Shown: piece after piece, positions 1 to 8,160 of the stretch
How positions within the stretch are numbered: the stretch's first letter is position 1
How the letters are laid out: each line of letters starts with the position of its first letter
Source: Saccharicrinis sp963677245
Lineage (GTDB): Bacteria; Bacteroidota; Bacteroidia; Bacteroidales; Marinilabiliaceae
Length of the DNA: 64,000 nt
Direction: 5' to 3'
Assembly (NCBI GenBank): GCA_963677245.1
Contig: OY781921.1
Span: 4,464,001 to 4,528,000, forward strand
Position numbers and translations under genes: made by a program
Notes under the pieces: model-generated
What the model saw: the letters and a program-made list of their open reading frames with translations, nothing else
Database searches by the model: none
Told to the model about the DNA's origin: nothing

Positions 1-27
1 ATGTATTAGATTACCGTAATGGCAATT

Positions 28-1179
28 CTATTTTAGTTCTGCCAAATTATCTACTTCTTCTTTAATAAAAAAGAATTTGTTGGAATTGTCTTTAACCTGT
101 ATGATCAATTTTTGACCAGGATGAATTTCTTTATTTTTCAACTTATTCCATTTCATTATATCTTCAACTGTACAATGGTAGTTGATAGCAATTTTATGAA
201 AATACTCACCTTTTTGCACAATGTGTTCTATTGGAATGGTTTTGTATGTATTTTGAGTAGCTCTGTTTCTTTCCTGGTATTTGTATAATTCAGGTTCCTT
301 TTGCACAAAAGTACTTGCGAAATCTTGTGGAATAAATAATCTAACGGGATCTTCATTTACAGGAATGGTTTCTTTGGTAAAAACCGGATTCAGAAAACTT
401 AGGTCGTCGATGCTAATGCCAACAATAGTTGAAATTTGTTCAAACGAAATACTTTTTTGAATGTAAACAGTATCTAACTGGTTAAATCCAAACTTGGCAG
501 GTTTATTTTCGATATCGTAATTTTTAAAATAACTCATGGCATAATTTGCGGCAATAAACGCAGGAACATAACCTTTTACCTGCTCGGGTAAATTGGGGCG
601 AAGTTCCCAATAATTAGTTTTACCACCTGATCTTTCAATGGCTTTTTTTACCACTCCGGCGCCTCCATTATAAGCAGCGAGAGCCAATTGCCAATCGTTA
701 AATGTTCGGTAAAGATACTCTAGGTATTTGCATGCGGCTTCGGTTGCCAGAACTGGATCACTTCTTTCGTCAATATAGGTGCTCACTTTTAAGTCGAACA
801 TTGAGCCGGCATGATATAAAAATTGCCATAAGCCGGTTGCACCGGATTTAGATTTAGCTCTGGGATCAAGGGCTGATTCTATAACTGCCAGATATTTAAG
901 TTCAAGAGGTAAATTGTATTTATCCAGGTATTCTTCAAAAAGGGGAAAATATAATTTCGAGCGACTAATGATATTGGCCAGATGATCTCTTCTTTTTACG
1001 GTGTAAACATCAATATATGCCTGAACAGATTCGTTGTAATCCAGTTGGATGGGAGTTTGATAATTAAGCGCTTCCATTCGTTTTTCAATCATCCATTCCG
1101 GAAATTGAGGAATTGTTTTTTCCTGGCTAAAACAAACGAAAGGAAATAGAATCGCAATCAGAAATACATATAATTTCAT
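28..1179 (-). CDS. MltD-like membrane-bound lytic murein transglycosylase with LysM domain
   Basis: Cleaves the glycan strands of peptidoglycan in the periplasm. The 383-residue protein starts with a signal peptide (hydrophobic residues 3-17, ending near CFSQ). The SLT/lysozyme-like domain runs from about 80 to 190: the catalytic glutamate is E101 in VIESAL, followed by the family motifs SGATGLWQF and ALAAYNGG. A LysM peptidoglycan-binding domain lies at about 313-360 (HIVQKGEYFHKIA, then HPGQKLII). This SLT-plus-LysM order is typical of Bacteroidota MltD homologues, although most carry more than one LysM. The gene is followed on the same strand, upstream, by a coiled-coil membrane protein 68 bp away. 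Family assignment is firm; the physiological role is inferred. Confidence 0.9.
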   Translation of the reverse strand: MKLYVFLIAILFPFVCFSQEKTIPQFPEWMIEKRMEALNYQTPIQLDYNESVQAYIDVYTVKRRDHLANIISRSKLYFPLFEEYLDKYNLPLELKYLAVIESALDPRAKSKSGATGLWQFLYHAGSMFDLKVSTYIDERSDPVLATEAACKYLEYLYRTFNDWQLALAAYNGGAGVVKKAIERSGGKTNYWELRPNLPEQVKGYVPAFIAANYAMSYFKNYDIENKPAKFGFNQLDTVYIQKSISFEQISTIVGISIDDLSFLNPVFTKETIPVNEDPVRLFIPQDFASTFVQKEPELYKYQERNRATQNTYKTIPIEHIVQKGEYFHKIAINYHCTVEDIMKWNKLKNKEIHPGQKLIIQVKDNSNKFFFIKEEVDNLAELK

Positions 1180-1247
1180 GCGTATGCATTTATATATTAT
1201 AGACGAATGAGCTTGTATGAGAAATCATATTTCAAGCTCATTTCATA

Positions 1248-2144
1248 TTACTTTAAGTTAAAGGTCATAGTACCTATGTTTCGGCCGTCAGCAAAAACAT
1301 CAGCTGTATAATCCCCCTCAGTCAGTTCTCCGGCATCAACCTGATAATATAGGCATACATCCAGTTCATCTCCTCCATATTCAATTACTCTTTTAGCAGA
1401 ATAATTAATTTCACTGTTTTCATAGGTAAAAATATCTTCTTTGCTATGGTACAATAAAGCCCCATCCGGTCGTAATATTCTTAAGTACACGAGCTTTTCT
1501 CCAACTTCGGCAGTGATATTTTTTTGTATCGTAAAACAAATCCTGATTTTTGAAACACGGGAATATTTATTGGTCGATCTTCCTTTTGAATTCATACCGC
1601 TTGCTTCAAAATTAAAGGTTTCGAGTTTTGAAGCTATTTCAACCTTATGTTCCAGATTTTCTTTTACTTCTTCTAATTTGGAATAGTTGGTTTGAATATG
1701 CGTTACTTTTTGCCGGTATTGCTGGTTTTCTTCTTGTAATGCCTTGTTGGTTTGATTTAAAGAATCAATTTGAATGACATAGTTTTTTAAAACTTTTCGT
1801 AAGGAAGATAACTCTTTTTTATACTCCCTGATTTTTGAAGCGTTGGTTGCTTTTATGGTTTGAATTTCTTCGATAAGGTGCGATATTTTCTCACGATCCT
1901 GCTCAAGCAATTGATTAAGGGTGTCGCTATTGGTTTTTAAGGAGTCGTAATCCAATGCAAGGTTTTCAAATTCATAGGTAAGTAAATCCTTTTCAGCTAC
2001 CATTTCATCTACTAAAACCTGCATGGCACTTTGGTTTTTATAGTACAAATATCCCAAAGTAGAAATAATAACAATGGAAATAGCAGCGATGATAATGGCG
2101 GTTTGGTGTGATTTATGTGGTTTCTTGTTGTCGTTAGTGCTCAT
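1248..2144 (-). CDS. Membrane-anchored coiled-coil protein of unknown function
   Basis: I do not recognise a named family. The 298-residue protein has a charged N-terminus (Lys/His-rich), one membrane segment at about 17-35, then a long heptad-rich coiled coil from about 40 to 170. A compact beta-rich C-terminal part (about 195-298) ends in ADVFADGRNIGTMTFNLK. The likely topology is a short cytoplasmic tail with the coiled coil and C-terminal domain in the periplasm. Similar proteins are common and uncharacterised in Bacteroidota and are sometimes mislabelled as chromosome-partitioning proteins because of the coiled coil. It sits just upstream of the lytic transglycosylase in the same direction and may share its transcript. 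Confidence 0.6.
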   Translation of the reverse strand: MSTNDNKKPHKSHQTAIIIAAISIVIISTLGYLYYKNQSAMQVLVDEMVAEKDLLTYEFENLALDYDSLKTNSDTLNQLLEQDREKISHLIEEIQTIKATNASKIREYKKELSSLRKVLKNYVIQIDSLNQTNKALQEENQQYRQKVTHIQTNYSKLEEVKENLEHKVEIASKLETFNFEASGMNSKGRSTNKYSRVSKIRICFTIQKNITAEVGEKLVYLRILRPDGALLYHSKEDIFTYENSEINYSAKRVIEYGGDELDVCLYYQVDAGELTEGDYTADVFADGRNIGTMTFNLK

Positions 2145-2261
2145 GGTAACGGTTGTGCTTTTAATATTGACGACAAATTTAGAATTTTTTAAGGCATTAC
2201 ATAATATATGATTGGGATATAATTCATATTATTTCCCGGATATAAAAGAAAGATTGCAGAA

Positions 2262-2292
2262 TTGATTTAAATTTGCTCACTGTTTAACTTTG
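2262..2292 (+). promoter_or_regulatory. Candidate Bacteroidota-type promoter for the Ig-like lipoprotein gene
   Basis: A TTG-containing -33-like element at about 2262 is followed about 20 nt later by TAACTTTG at 2285-2292, which fits the Bacteroidota -7 consensus TAnnTTTG. The ATG lies 15 nt downstream. The -33 element is weak. Confidence 0.4.
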
Positions 2293-2306
2293 AATTTATA
2301 CATTCC

Positions 2307-4115
2307 ATGCGAAATATTGTTTTTGGACTTATTACTTTACTCATCATTGTTTATTCTTGTGCCAACCCGGGGTATCCTACAGGAGGTCCAAAAGATGAAG
2401 ATCCACCGATTTTAAAGAAATCCACACCCGAAATGAATGCCTTGAATTACAAGAAGGATGTGGTGGAAATTGAATTCGATGAAATTATTAAGCTTGATGA
2501 TGTATTTCAGAAATTTGTTGCATCTCCTCCCTTAAAAAAGCGACCAACTATTGAAGCCAGAGCTAATAAATTAAGAATTAAGTTTCATGAGGAGGAAGTG
2601 CTACAGGATAACACCACTTACACGCTTGATTTTGCAGATGCAGTGCAGGATAATAACGAAGGAAATCCATTAGAGTCATTTGTGTTTTCTTTCTCTACCG
2701 GTGAAATTGTAGATTCATTTGCCATTATGGGGAATGTTTGGGATGCTTTTGACCTGTCTCCAATTGAGGGAACCTTAGTGATGGCACATATAAATTTAAA
2801 TGACACTGCCTTTACTCACGATATTCCGGTACGATTAGGAAAAACGGATGCAGACGGTCATTTTGCAATCCGTAATCTGGCTCCCGGACAGTATAAAGTT
2901 TATGCCATCGAAGATGGGAATCGTAATTATATGTTCGACCAACCCGGAGAATATATTGCCTGGTATGATTCTATCGTTGTTCCTTCAATGGAATATGTTG
3001 ACATTCCGGATACATTAGAAACAGATTCTGTCGTTTTTCATAAAGAGCTGGTCTATCAGCCACACGATTTAAAATTATTTCAGTTTAAGGAAAAGAGCAT
3101 TCAACAATATATGTTGGGTAATGAGCGCAAAGATTCTAACACACTGGCATTCTTTTTTAATTTACCACTCGAAAATTTCTCTATAGAACCCGTATTGCCA
3201 GAATATACCAACAAAGATTGGGCTGTTCTGGAGCCTTCTGTTGAGAATGATACCATGTTTGTTTGGATTACAGACAGTACTTTGTATAATAGAGATACGC
3301 TGAACATTTCTTATTCATTTTTGGGTTTGGATACTTTGAATAATCCTTTACAGATAAAAGATACATTGAAGATGTATTATTTTAGAATGCCGGAGAAAAC
3401 CACACGTCGAGATAAAAAGAAAGGGAAAGAAAAAGTAAAAACTTTGAATATGGCTAAAAAGTCAACGAAAGTGGATTTGTTTAAAGATTTTGCTTTTATA
3501 ATGCCTACTCCGGTTAAAGAGGTGGATATAGAATCATTTACGCTATACGAAAGAGTAGATACGCTTTTAGAGGAAAGAGAATTTACATTGTTACAGGACT
3601 CTTTGTTTAAAAGAAGATACACTTTACATACTATAAGTAAATGGACACCGGGAGCCAGTTATTTATTGTCGGTTGATTCAGCTGCAATTGAAGATGTTTA
3701 TGGGTTGAAAAATGATTCTATTGGTGCTATGTTTTCTGTAAAAAGTATCGATTCTTATGGAACCTTACTCATAAATATGCTGAAAGGATATGATAATTGG
3801 TTAGTGCAATTGCTTGATAACAGCGATAGAGTAGTTCAGCAGAAATATGTTCCAAAAAATGGGAAGTTTGCATTCCAGTATTTAAAACCGGGTTCATACC
3901 AATTAAAACTGGTATTGGATAATAATAAAAATGGAAAGTGGGATACAGGTAAGTATGATGAAAAAAGGCAACCTGAGAATGTATATTATTATGGAGATAA
4001 AGTTGAGGTAAGAGCTAATTGGGATGTTTCGGTTGAATGGAATGTAGATGATTTTGACCTGTATAAATATGTGGAGGAAAACAGGAAGTCGGTCAGAAGA
4101 CAAGATGAACTATAG
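2307..4115 (+). CDS. Large outer-envelope lipoprotein with Ig-like (Big_5) domain
   Basis: 602-residue predicted lipoprotein. The signal peptide ends in a lipobox (IVYSC, Cys18), followed by the PTGGPKDEDPP segment characteristic of a widespread Bacteroidota Ig-like-domain family. Residues of about 35-130 match the SbsA-type Ig-like (Big_5) domain (EFDEII, TLDFADAVQDNNEGN). A carboxypeptidase-regulatory-like beta segment follows around 180-220 (DGHFAIRNLAPGQYKVYAIEDGN). A second such segment lies near the C-terminus (QYLKPGSYQLKLVLDNN). The function is unknown; surface or envelope location is inferred. A thiamine-binding-family gene follows after 24 bp on the same strand, so the two are probably cotranscribed. 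Confidence 0.75.
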   Translation: MRNIVFGLITLLIIVYSCANPGYPTGGPKDEDPPILKKSTPEMNALNYKKDVVEIEFDEIIKLDDVFQKFVASPPLKKRPTIEARANKLRIKFHEEEVLQDNTTYTLDFADAVQDNNEGNPLESFVFSFSTGEIVDSFAIMGNVWDAFDLSPIEGTLVMAHINLNDTAFTHDIPVRLGKTDADGHFAIRNLAPGQYKVYAIEDGNRNYMFDQPGEYIAWYDSIVVPSMEYVDIPDTLETDSVVFHKELVYQPHDLKLFQFKEKSIQQYMLGNERKDSNTLAFFFNLPLENFSIEPVLPEYTNKDWAVLEPSVENDTMFVWITDSTLYNRDTLNISYSFLGLDTLNNPLQIKDTLKMYYFRMPEKTTRRDKKKGKEKVKTLNMAKKSTKVDLFKDFAFIMPTPVKEVDIESFTLYERVDTLLEEREFTLLQDSLFKRRYTLHTISKWTPGASYLLSVDSAAIEDVYGLKNDSIGAMFSVKSIDSYGTLLINMLKGYDNWLVQLLDNSDRVVQQKYVPKNGKFAFQYLKPGSYQLKLVLDNNKNGKWDTGKYDEKRQPENVYYYGDKVEVRANWDVSVEWNVDDFDLYKYVEENRKSVRRQDEL

Positions 4116-4139
4116 TTTTAATCATTAAAAAATAAAGTC

Positions 4140-4451
4140 ATGTCAGTATTAGTAAATTTTGCCATGTTTCCAACGGATGCAGGTGTTAGCAAAAGTGTAC
4201 CTGTTAGTAAAGTAATTGATTTTATTAAAAATAGTGGAGTGAGTTATACTTTTGGTGCTATGGGTACGACTATTGAAACCAATACTATGCCGGAAGCATT
4301 GGAAATTATCAATAAGGCCTATCAAATTCTCGAAAAAGATCATGAGCGTATTTATACTACCGTAACGATTGATTCCCGTAAAGGTGAAATGGGAAGAATG
4401 ACCAATAAAATTAATGCTGTTGAAAGTAAAATTGGTAAGGTTAATAAATAA
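4140..4451 (+). CDS. MTH1187/YkoF-type thiamine-binding family protein
   Basis: Small cytoplasmic ferredoxin-like-fold protein of 103 residues, the usual length for the MTH1187 (DUF77, TIGR00106) family. The N-terminal strand VLVNFAMFPTD, the segment GVSYTFGAMGTTIETN and a C-terminal helix all fit. Family members bind thiamine or its pyrimidine portion; the exact role is not established. The gene is closely packed between the Ig-like lipoprotein and the DUF3108 gene, whose start codon lies 4 bp after this stop. Confidence in the family is good, and low for any specific ligand. Confidence 0.75.
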   Translation: MSVLVNFAMFPTDAGVSKSVPVSKVIDFIKNSGVSYTFGAMGTTIETNTMPEALEIINKAYQILEKDHERIYTTVTIDSRKGEMGRMTNKINAVESKIGKVNK

Positions 4452-4455
4452 GCCA

Positions 4456-5295
4456 ATGTGTAAGTATTGTGCTAGCCTAAAGGTGCTTCTTTTGCTATTT
4501 GTAGCTGGCTTAGCTAGTGTTAATGAGGTGAATGCACAATGCAATGTTCAGAATTATACTTTTCAGGGAGGCGAGGTTGTTACATACCATGCCTATTATA
4601 ATTGGCATTTTATTTGGCTTAATGCCGGGATTGTGCACTTTTCTGTAGAGGACAAAAACTACAATAATACAGATTGTTGGTTTTTATCGGCTTATGGAAG
4701 AACATATAGTGGATACGACAGGTTTATGATGGTGCGCGATACCTTTGAAGTATATGTAGATAAGAACAGATTTGCGCCTTTATATTATAGACGTGCGACT
4801 AATGAAGGAAGCACGCACTCCAAACATAATTACTGGTTTAATTACGAAACCAATACGGTAAAGGCCAGGTTTCAAAGGGAAGATGAGACAGAATTAAAGG
4901 ATAGTGCACTGATACTACAGGATTGTACTTCAGATTTACTGACTATGGTTTACAAGGCTCGCAACATTGATTATTCTCAATACAAGGAGGATGATAAAAT
5001 CCCCATTAGAATGATTGTAGATAGTAAAATCTACGATTTATACATTCGCTATTTAGGGAAAGAAACCATAAAGAACAGAGATGGACGCCAGTTTAGATGT
5101 TTAAAGTTTTCTCCATTATTAGTGGCAGGTACTATTTTTAAATCAGGGGAAGATATGACGGTGTGGGTGACAGATGATGATGCCCGTATTCCAATTATTG
5201 TGGAGGCGAAAGTACTGGTAGGTTCAGTAAAGGCTGTATTTGTTGATGCTCAGGGTTTAAAAAATCCTATTGAAGCAGAGGTATTTGAAGATTAA
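4456..5295 (+). CDS. DUF3108 secreted/periplasmic protein
   Basis: 279 residues from the ATG at 4456. I prefer this start to the in-frame one at 4414 because it removes an overlap with the preceding gene and exposes a clean signal peptide (LLLLFVAGLASVNEVNAQ). The body matches DUF3108: an early GGEVVTYHAYYNW segment, then GIVHFSVEDK, a central DGRQFRCLKFSPLL and the terminal VWVTDDDARIPI. DUF3108 proteins are exported beta-rich proteins of unknown function found across Gram-negatives. It is probably the last gene of the operon with the lipoprotein and thiamine-binding genes. Confidence 0.75.
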   Translation: MCKYCASLKVLLLLFVAGLASVNEVNAQCNVQNYTFQGGEVVTYHAYYNWHFIWLNAGIVHFSVEDKNYNNTDCWFLSAYGRTYSGYDRFMMVRDTFEVYVDKNRFAPLYYRRATNEGSTHSKHNYWFNYETNTVKARFQREDETELKDSALILQDCTSDLLTMVYKARNIDYSQYKEDDKIPIRMIVDSKIYDLYIRYLGKETIKNRDGRQFRCLKFSPLLVAGTIFKSGEDMTVWVTDDDARIPIIVEAKVLVGSVKAVFVDAQGLKNPIEAEVFED

Positions 5296-5377
5296 ATATA
5301 TTTGAGTTCAAAATCTGGTTTGCTTAAAGAACCTCAGATGCGTAACTTTATAAGAAAGCGTTTGAGTGTTTTGCAAA

Positions 5378-6160
5378 ATGGGGAAATTAGAAAACTATAT
5401 AAATGAACTACTGTCAGAATTTCAATGCCATATAAAAGAAGTGCGTAAACACGGTGATGAAGAATCGATTCACGCATTAAGACTTTCTTTAAAGCGCATT
5501 TTTACCCTTATTAAATTTATCGACTTCATAGAAATTCACTTTTCTTCGGAACCATCAGGTGTTCGTAAAACTTTAAAACAACTCTTTAAACAATTAGGAG
5601 AAATACGGGATTTACAGTTAGCCTTAAAAACGCAAAAGCTTATTTTAGGAGGTAAATCATTAAAAAAGATTGGGCGTATAATTAAGCCTATTCAGAAATT
5701 TTATAAAGCACAATTGTTGCATATTCTCAATAATTTTAATGATCAAGAAGTGAGTGATCGGTTAGGAGAGCTACTTAGGATTTTAACTTGTTTTAAAAAG
5801 AAATACCTGATTGATCAAGTTCGTTTGAAATTAGAAGAGGATATACAGAATGTTGGTTTTTGTTTGGCACAGAATAAAGTAGATTATCATTTAATCCGGA
5901 AAAAAGTAAAGCAGCAGTACTATTTATTGTTATGGATAAAAACAATATCCAAAGAAAAAGTCAAGCAAAGCGCTTTTAAGTTGCGAAGGCAATTGGCAGA
6001 GCTATTGGGAATGTGGAATGATGTTGAAATGATGCAGCTTGTTTGTCGTCAGGTTGATTATAGCTTTTCTGATAAGGAAAAACTAAAATTGAAGTTGTAT
6101 CAAAGTAGTATTGAAAAGCAGTTGAGTCATGCGGAAATAAATCAGGCTATCCGAATTTAA
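5378..6160 (+). CDS. CHAD domain protein
   Basis: 260-residue helical protein from the ATG at 5378; an in-frame GTG at 5366 is possible but less attractive. The N-terminus has the CHAD signature of conserved histidines and basic residues (HIKEVRKHGDEESIHALRLSLKRI), then GEIRDLQLAL and, near the end, LGMWNDVEMM. CHAD (conserved histidine alpha-helical domain) proteins bind polyphosphate granules in studied cases. No CYTH triphosphatase domain is fused here. The protein is shorter than many CHAD proteins, so it is a stand-alone version. The gene ends convergently with the DUF3857 gene. Confidence 0.7.
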   Translation: MGKLENYINELLSEFQCHIKEVRKHGDEESIHALRLSLKRIFTLIKFIDFIEIHFSSEPSGVRKTLKQLFKQLGEIRDLQLALKTQKLILGGKSLKKIGRIIKPIQKFYKAQLLHILNNFNDQEVSDRLGELLRILTCFKKKYLIDQVRLKLEEDIQNVGFCLAQNKVDYHLIRKKVKQQYYLLLWIKTISKEKVKQSAFKLRRQLAELLGMWNDVEMMQLVCRQVDYSFSDKEKLKLKLYQSSIEKQLSHAEINQAIRI

Positions 6161-6182
6161 CAAATAGCCTGATTTATTATTT
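6139..6182 (+). terminator. Rho-independent terminator overlapping the end of the CHAD gene
   Basis: An 11-bp perfect stem pairs 6139-6149 (aaatcaggcta) with 6165-6175 and is followed by an AT/T-rich tail (tattattttt). The left arm lies inside the last codons of the CHAD gene. It separates the convergent CHAD and DUF3857 genes. Confidence 0.65.
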
Positions 6183-6194
6183 TTTACTTCAAAC

Positions 6195-8150
6195 TTAGTT
6201 TAAAGCCATATTTTCTTGTGGTTTTGAAACTACAATTTTCTGGTTTAATTTTTCAATGATGGTTTTGTATAACGATTTAAGCTCGTTATATGCCGAAGCG
6301 GGGTACGTTGGCTTTTTAAGCTGGTATACAGCTGATATCACAATTTTATTTTCTTCTTTCTGCACATTAAAAGCGATAGCAGTATTGTCCGTGTTTTTGT
6401 TAATCGGTTCAGGTAGTTGTTCAACCTGATATCCTTCTGGAATGGTAATTTCTGCCAGGTATGTCTTAGTTAGCGGGTTAATCAAATCTATATTTAACTC
6501 TCTTTCTTCCTGCTTAAAAGGATTGGACTGAATGGCCATGTGCATAAAAGGTTTAAAAATCATAAGTCCGTCAATCTGATCGATTTTACTGTTAAAGGAA
6601 AAATCGTAGTTAAACATTCTTGTATTTTCTTCCAGTTCAGCAATATTAATATCGCCAATCAGGTTTAAACCTCGTTTATGAAGATTTTCCTTAAACTTTT
6701 TATCATCGCGCTCATAGGATTTCTTCTCCTTTATGGATTCGTAGCCCTTGGTTTGAACAATAACTTTCCCAGTTAACTCATTTTTTTCAGGATCAAGTTT
6801 GTAGCTAAACCGGGTAGCTGTTACAGAAGGAACATTGTTTTTAATCGTAATCCAGTTTTCACTGCCTTGTTTCACCAGGTATCCATTGCCATTATAGTAT
6901 GATTCTGGCATCATATTATTGGGGCAGTATGCATCGGTTGCATCCAGTAAAACTTCTTTGTCTTTTAACCGAGCCAGAATAATCACATTATTAAATAAAT
7001 CACTGAAAGGAAAATCGCTATTTATCTTACCATGATCTCTTGTACTGATAATTACCGGATCAGCATTTATGCCCACGCTGCGCAAATATCCTAAGGCCAT
7101 TAAGTTAATGTTGGCTGTATTTCCGGTTTTTTCGGTGGTAAATTCTTTTATGGATTTGGCAGCCCATTTATTGATATAACCATTGTGTTTGTAGTTGTAT
7201 TTCATATGATTTAAAATGGCTTCCACTTTTTCGTCTTCAGATGCATTCAGTAAAGCTACGAATTCTTTCTTTCCAATCTTTTCAGCCTTTTTAATATACT
7301 TTCCAAATTCTGCACTTTCTAAAAAATCTTTGGATAATTCGGGCCAGGTAGTCATGATTTTTTGTTTTCTTCCATCCGGGTAATTAATTTCAGACAATTG
7401 GAAATCAATTTTTTTAATGTAGTCTTCTCTTGATGAAATAAAGCTTTCGTCTTTAAAAGAGCCTACGTTTTTCAAACCAAAAGTGTAGGTTAAGTCTTGA
7501 AATTCAAGTCCCATAAAACTTTGTGCTATTCCTTTGTCAGTATCCTTACTAAAATGATCAAATTGAGTAAAGCCTTGAGCTCTGAACATGTAAGTGTAAA
7601 AAGGAATCATGCTTGTTTTGTATTCACTATAAATGGTAGGTATGTTCGACTGAAATTCCCAGTCTGGCAGATGAAACATAAATGGAGAAAGTATAGTGTA
7701 TTTCACATCAAGAATGCAGCCTTCTTTAATATTAGGCAGGGCAAATTTTTTTCGATACCAGTATTTATTAATGGGTTCTTCAAATATTTGCTCGTCTTTA
7801 AGAACTGTTTTTTCCATTGTGCCATTATTGACAAAAAAAGTGGTTGCTTTAATATCTCGAACCCTTTCTCTGTCAGAGTTACCTATGTATAATTCAATTG
7901 AAAAGTTGGCCTGGTCAAATGCAGCTTCTTTAAAAATTTTAACGCGTTTATGTCGTTCAAATTTCATAATAAATCCACCATCCTCTTGAATAAAACGAGC
8001 AGATCCTTTATCGAATATGGTAACCGCTGGTGCATCAGGTTCAAAATCGCATTGAGTCATTTTTAAATAATCAATGCTCTCTTGGTTTTGAGACCATAGT
8101 TGCATTGAAAAAAACAGTGCGCAGGATAGGTAAAGAATAGTTCTCCTCAT
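6195..8150 (-). CDS. DUF3857/transglutaminase-like protein without catalytic residues
   Basis: 651-residue exported protein with signal peptide (LYLSCALFFSMQLWSQ). It has the layout of Bacteroidota DUF3857 proteins: an N-terminal DUF3857 beta domain (about 25-250), a transglutaminase-like fold (about 290-410) and a C-terminal DUF3858-like domain. In the transglutaminase-like part the position of the nucleophilic cysteine reads GNTANINLMALGY, with no Cys, where the upstream paralogue has GDCKALSNY. The position of the catalytic histidine reads LFNNVIILA instead of FNHIIL. Only the aspartate region (LLDATD) remains. It is therefore probably a non-enzymatic partner. It lies 10 bp after the catalytic paralogue and is almost certainly cotranscribed with it. 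Confidence 0.75.
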   Translation of the reverse strand: MRRTILYLSCALFFSMQLWSQNQESIDYLKMTQCDFEPDAPAVTIFDKGSARFIQEDGGFIMKFERHKRVKIFKEAAFDQANFSIELYIGNSDRERVRDIKATTFFVNNGTMEKTVLKDEQIFEEPINKYWYRKKFALPNIKEGCILDVKYTILSPFMFHLPDWEFQSNIPTIYSEYKTSMIPFYTYMFRAQGFTQFDHFSKDTDKGIAQSFMGLEFQDLTYTFGLKNVGSFKDESFISSREDYIKKIDFQLSEINYPDGRKQKIMTTWPELSKDFLESAEFGKYIKKAEKIGKKEFVALLNASEDEKVEAILNHMKYNYKHNGYINKWAAKSIKEFTTEKTGNTANINLMALGYLRSVGINADPVIISTRDHGKINSDFPFSDLFNNVIILARLKDKEVLLDATDAYCPNNMMPESYYNGNGYLVKQGSENWITIKNNVPSVTATRFSYKLDPEKNELTGKVIVQTKGYESIKEKKSYERDDKKFKENLHKRGLNLIGDINIAELEENTRMFNYDFSFNSKIDQIDGLMIFKPFMHMAIQSNPFKQEERELNIDLINPLTKTYLAEITIPEGYQVEQLPEPINKNTDNTAIAFNVQKEENKIVISAVYQLKKPTYPASAYNELKSLYKTIIEKLNQKIVVSKPQENMALN

Positions 8151-8160
8151 TTTAATTTTG

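Noticed and set aside
4149..4544. 131-codon minus-strand frame opposite the thiamine-binding and DUF3108 genes
   Set aside because: It is a low-complexity antisense shadow of two well-supported genes on the plus strand.
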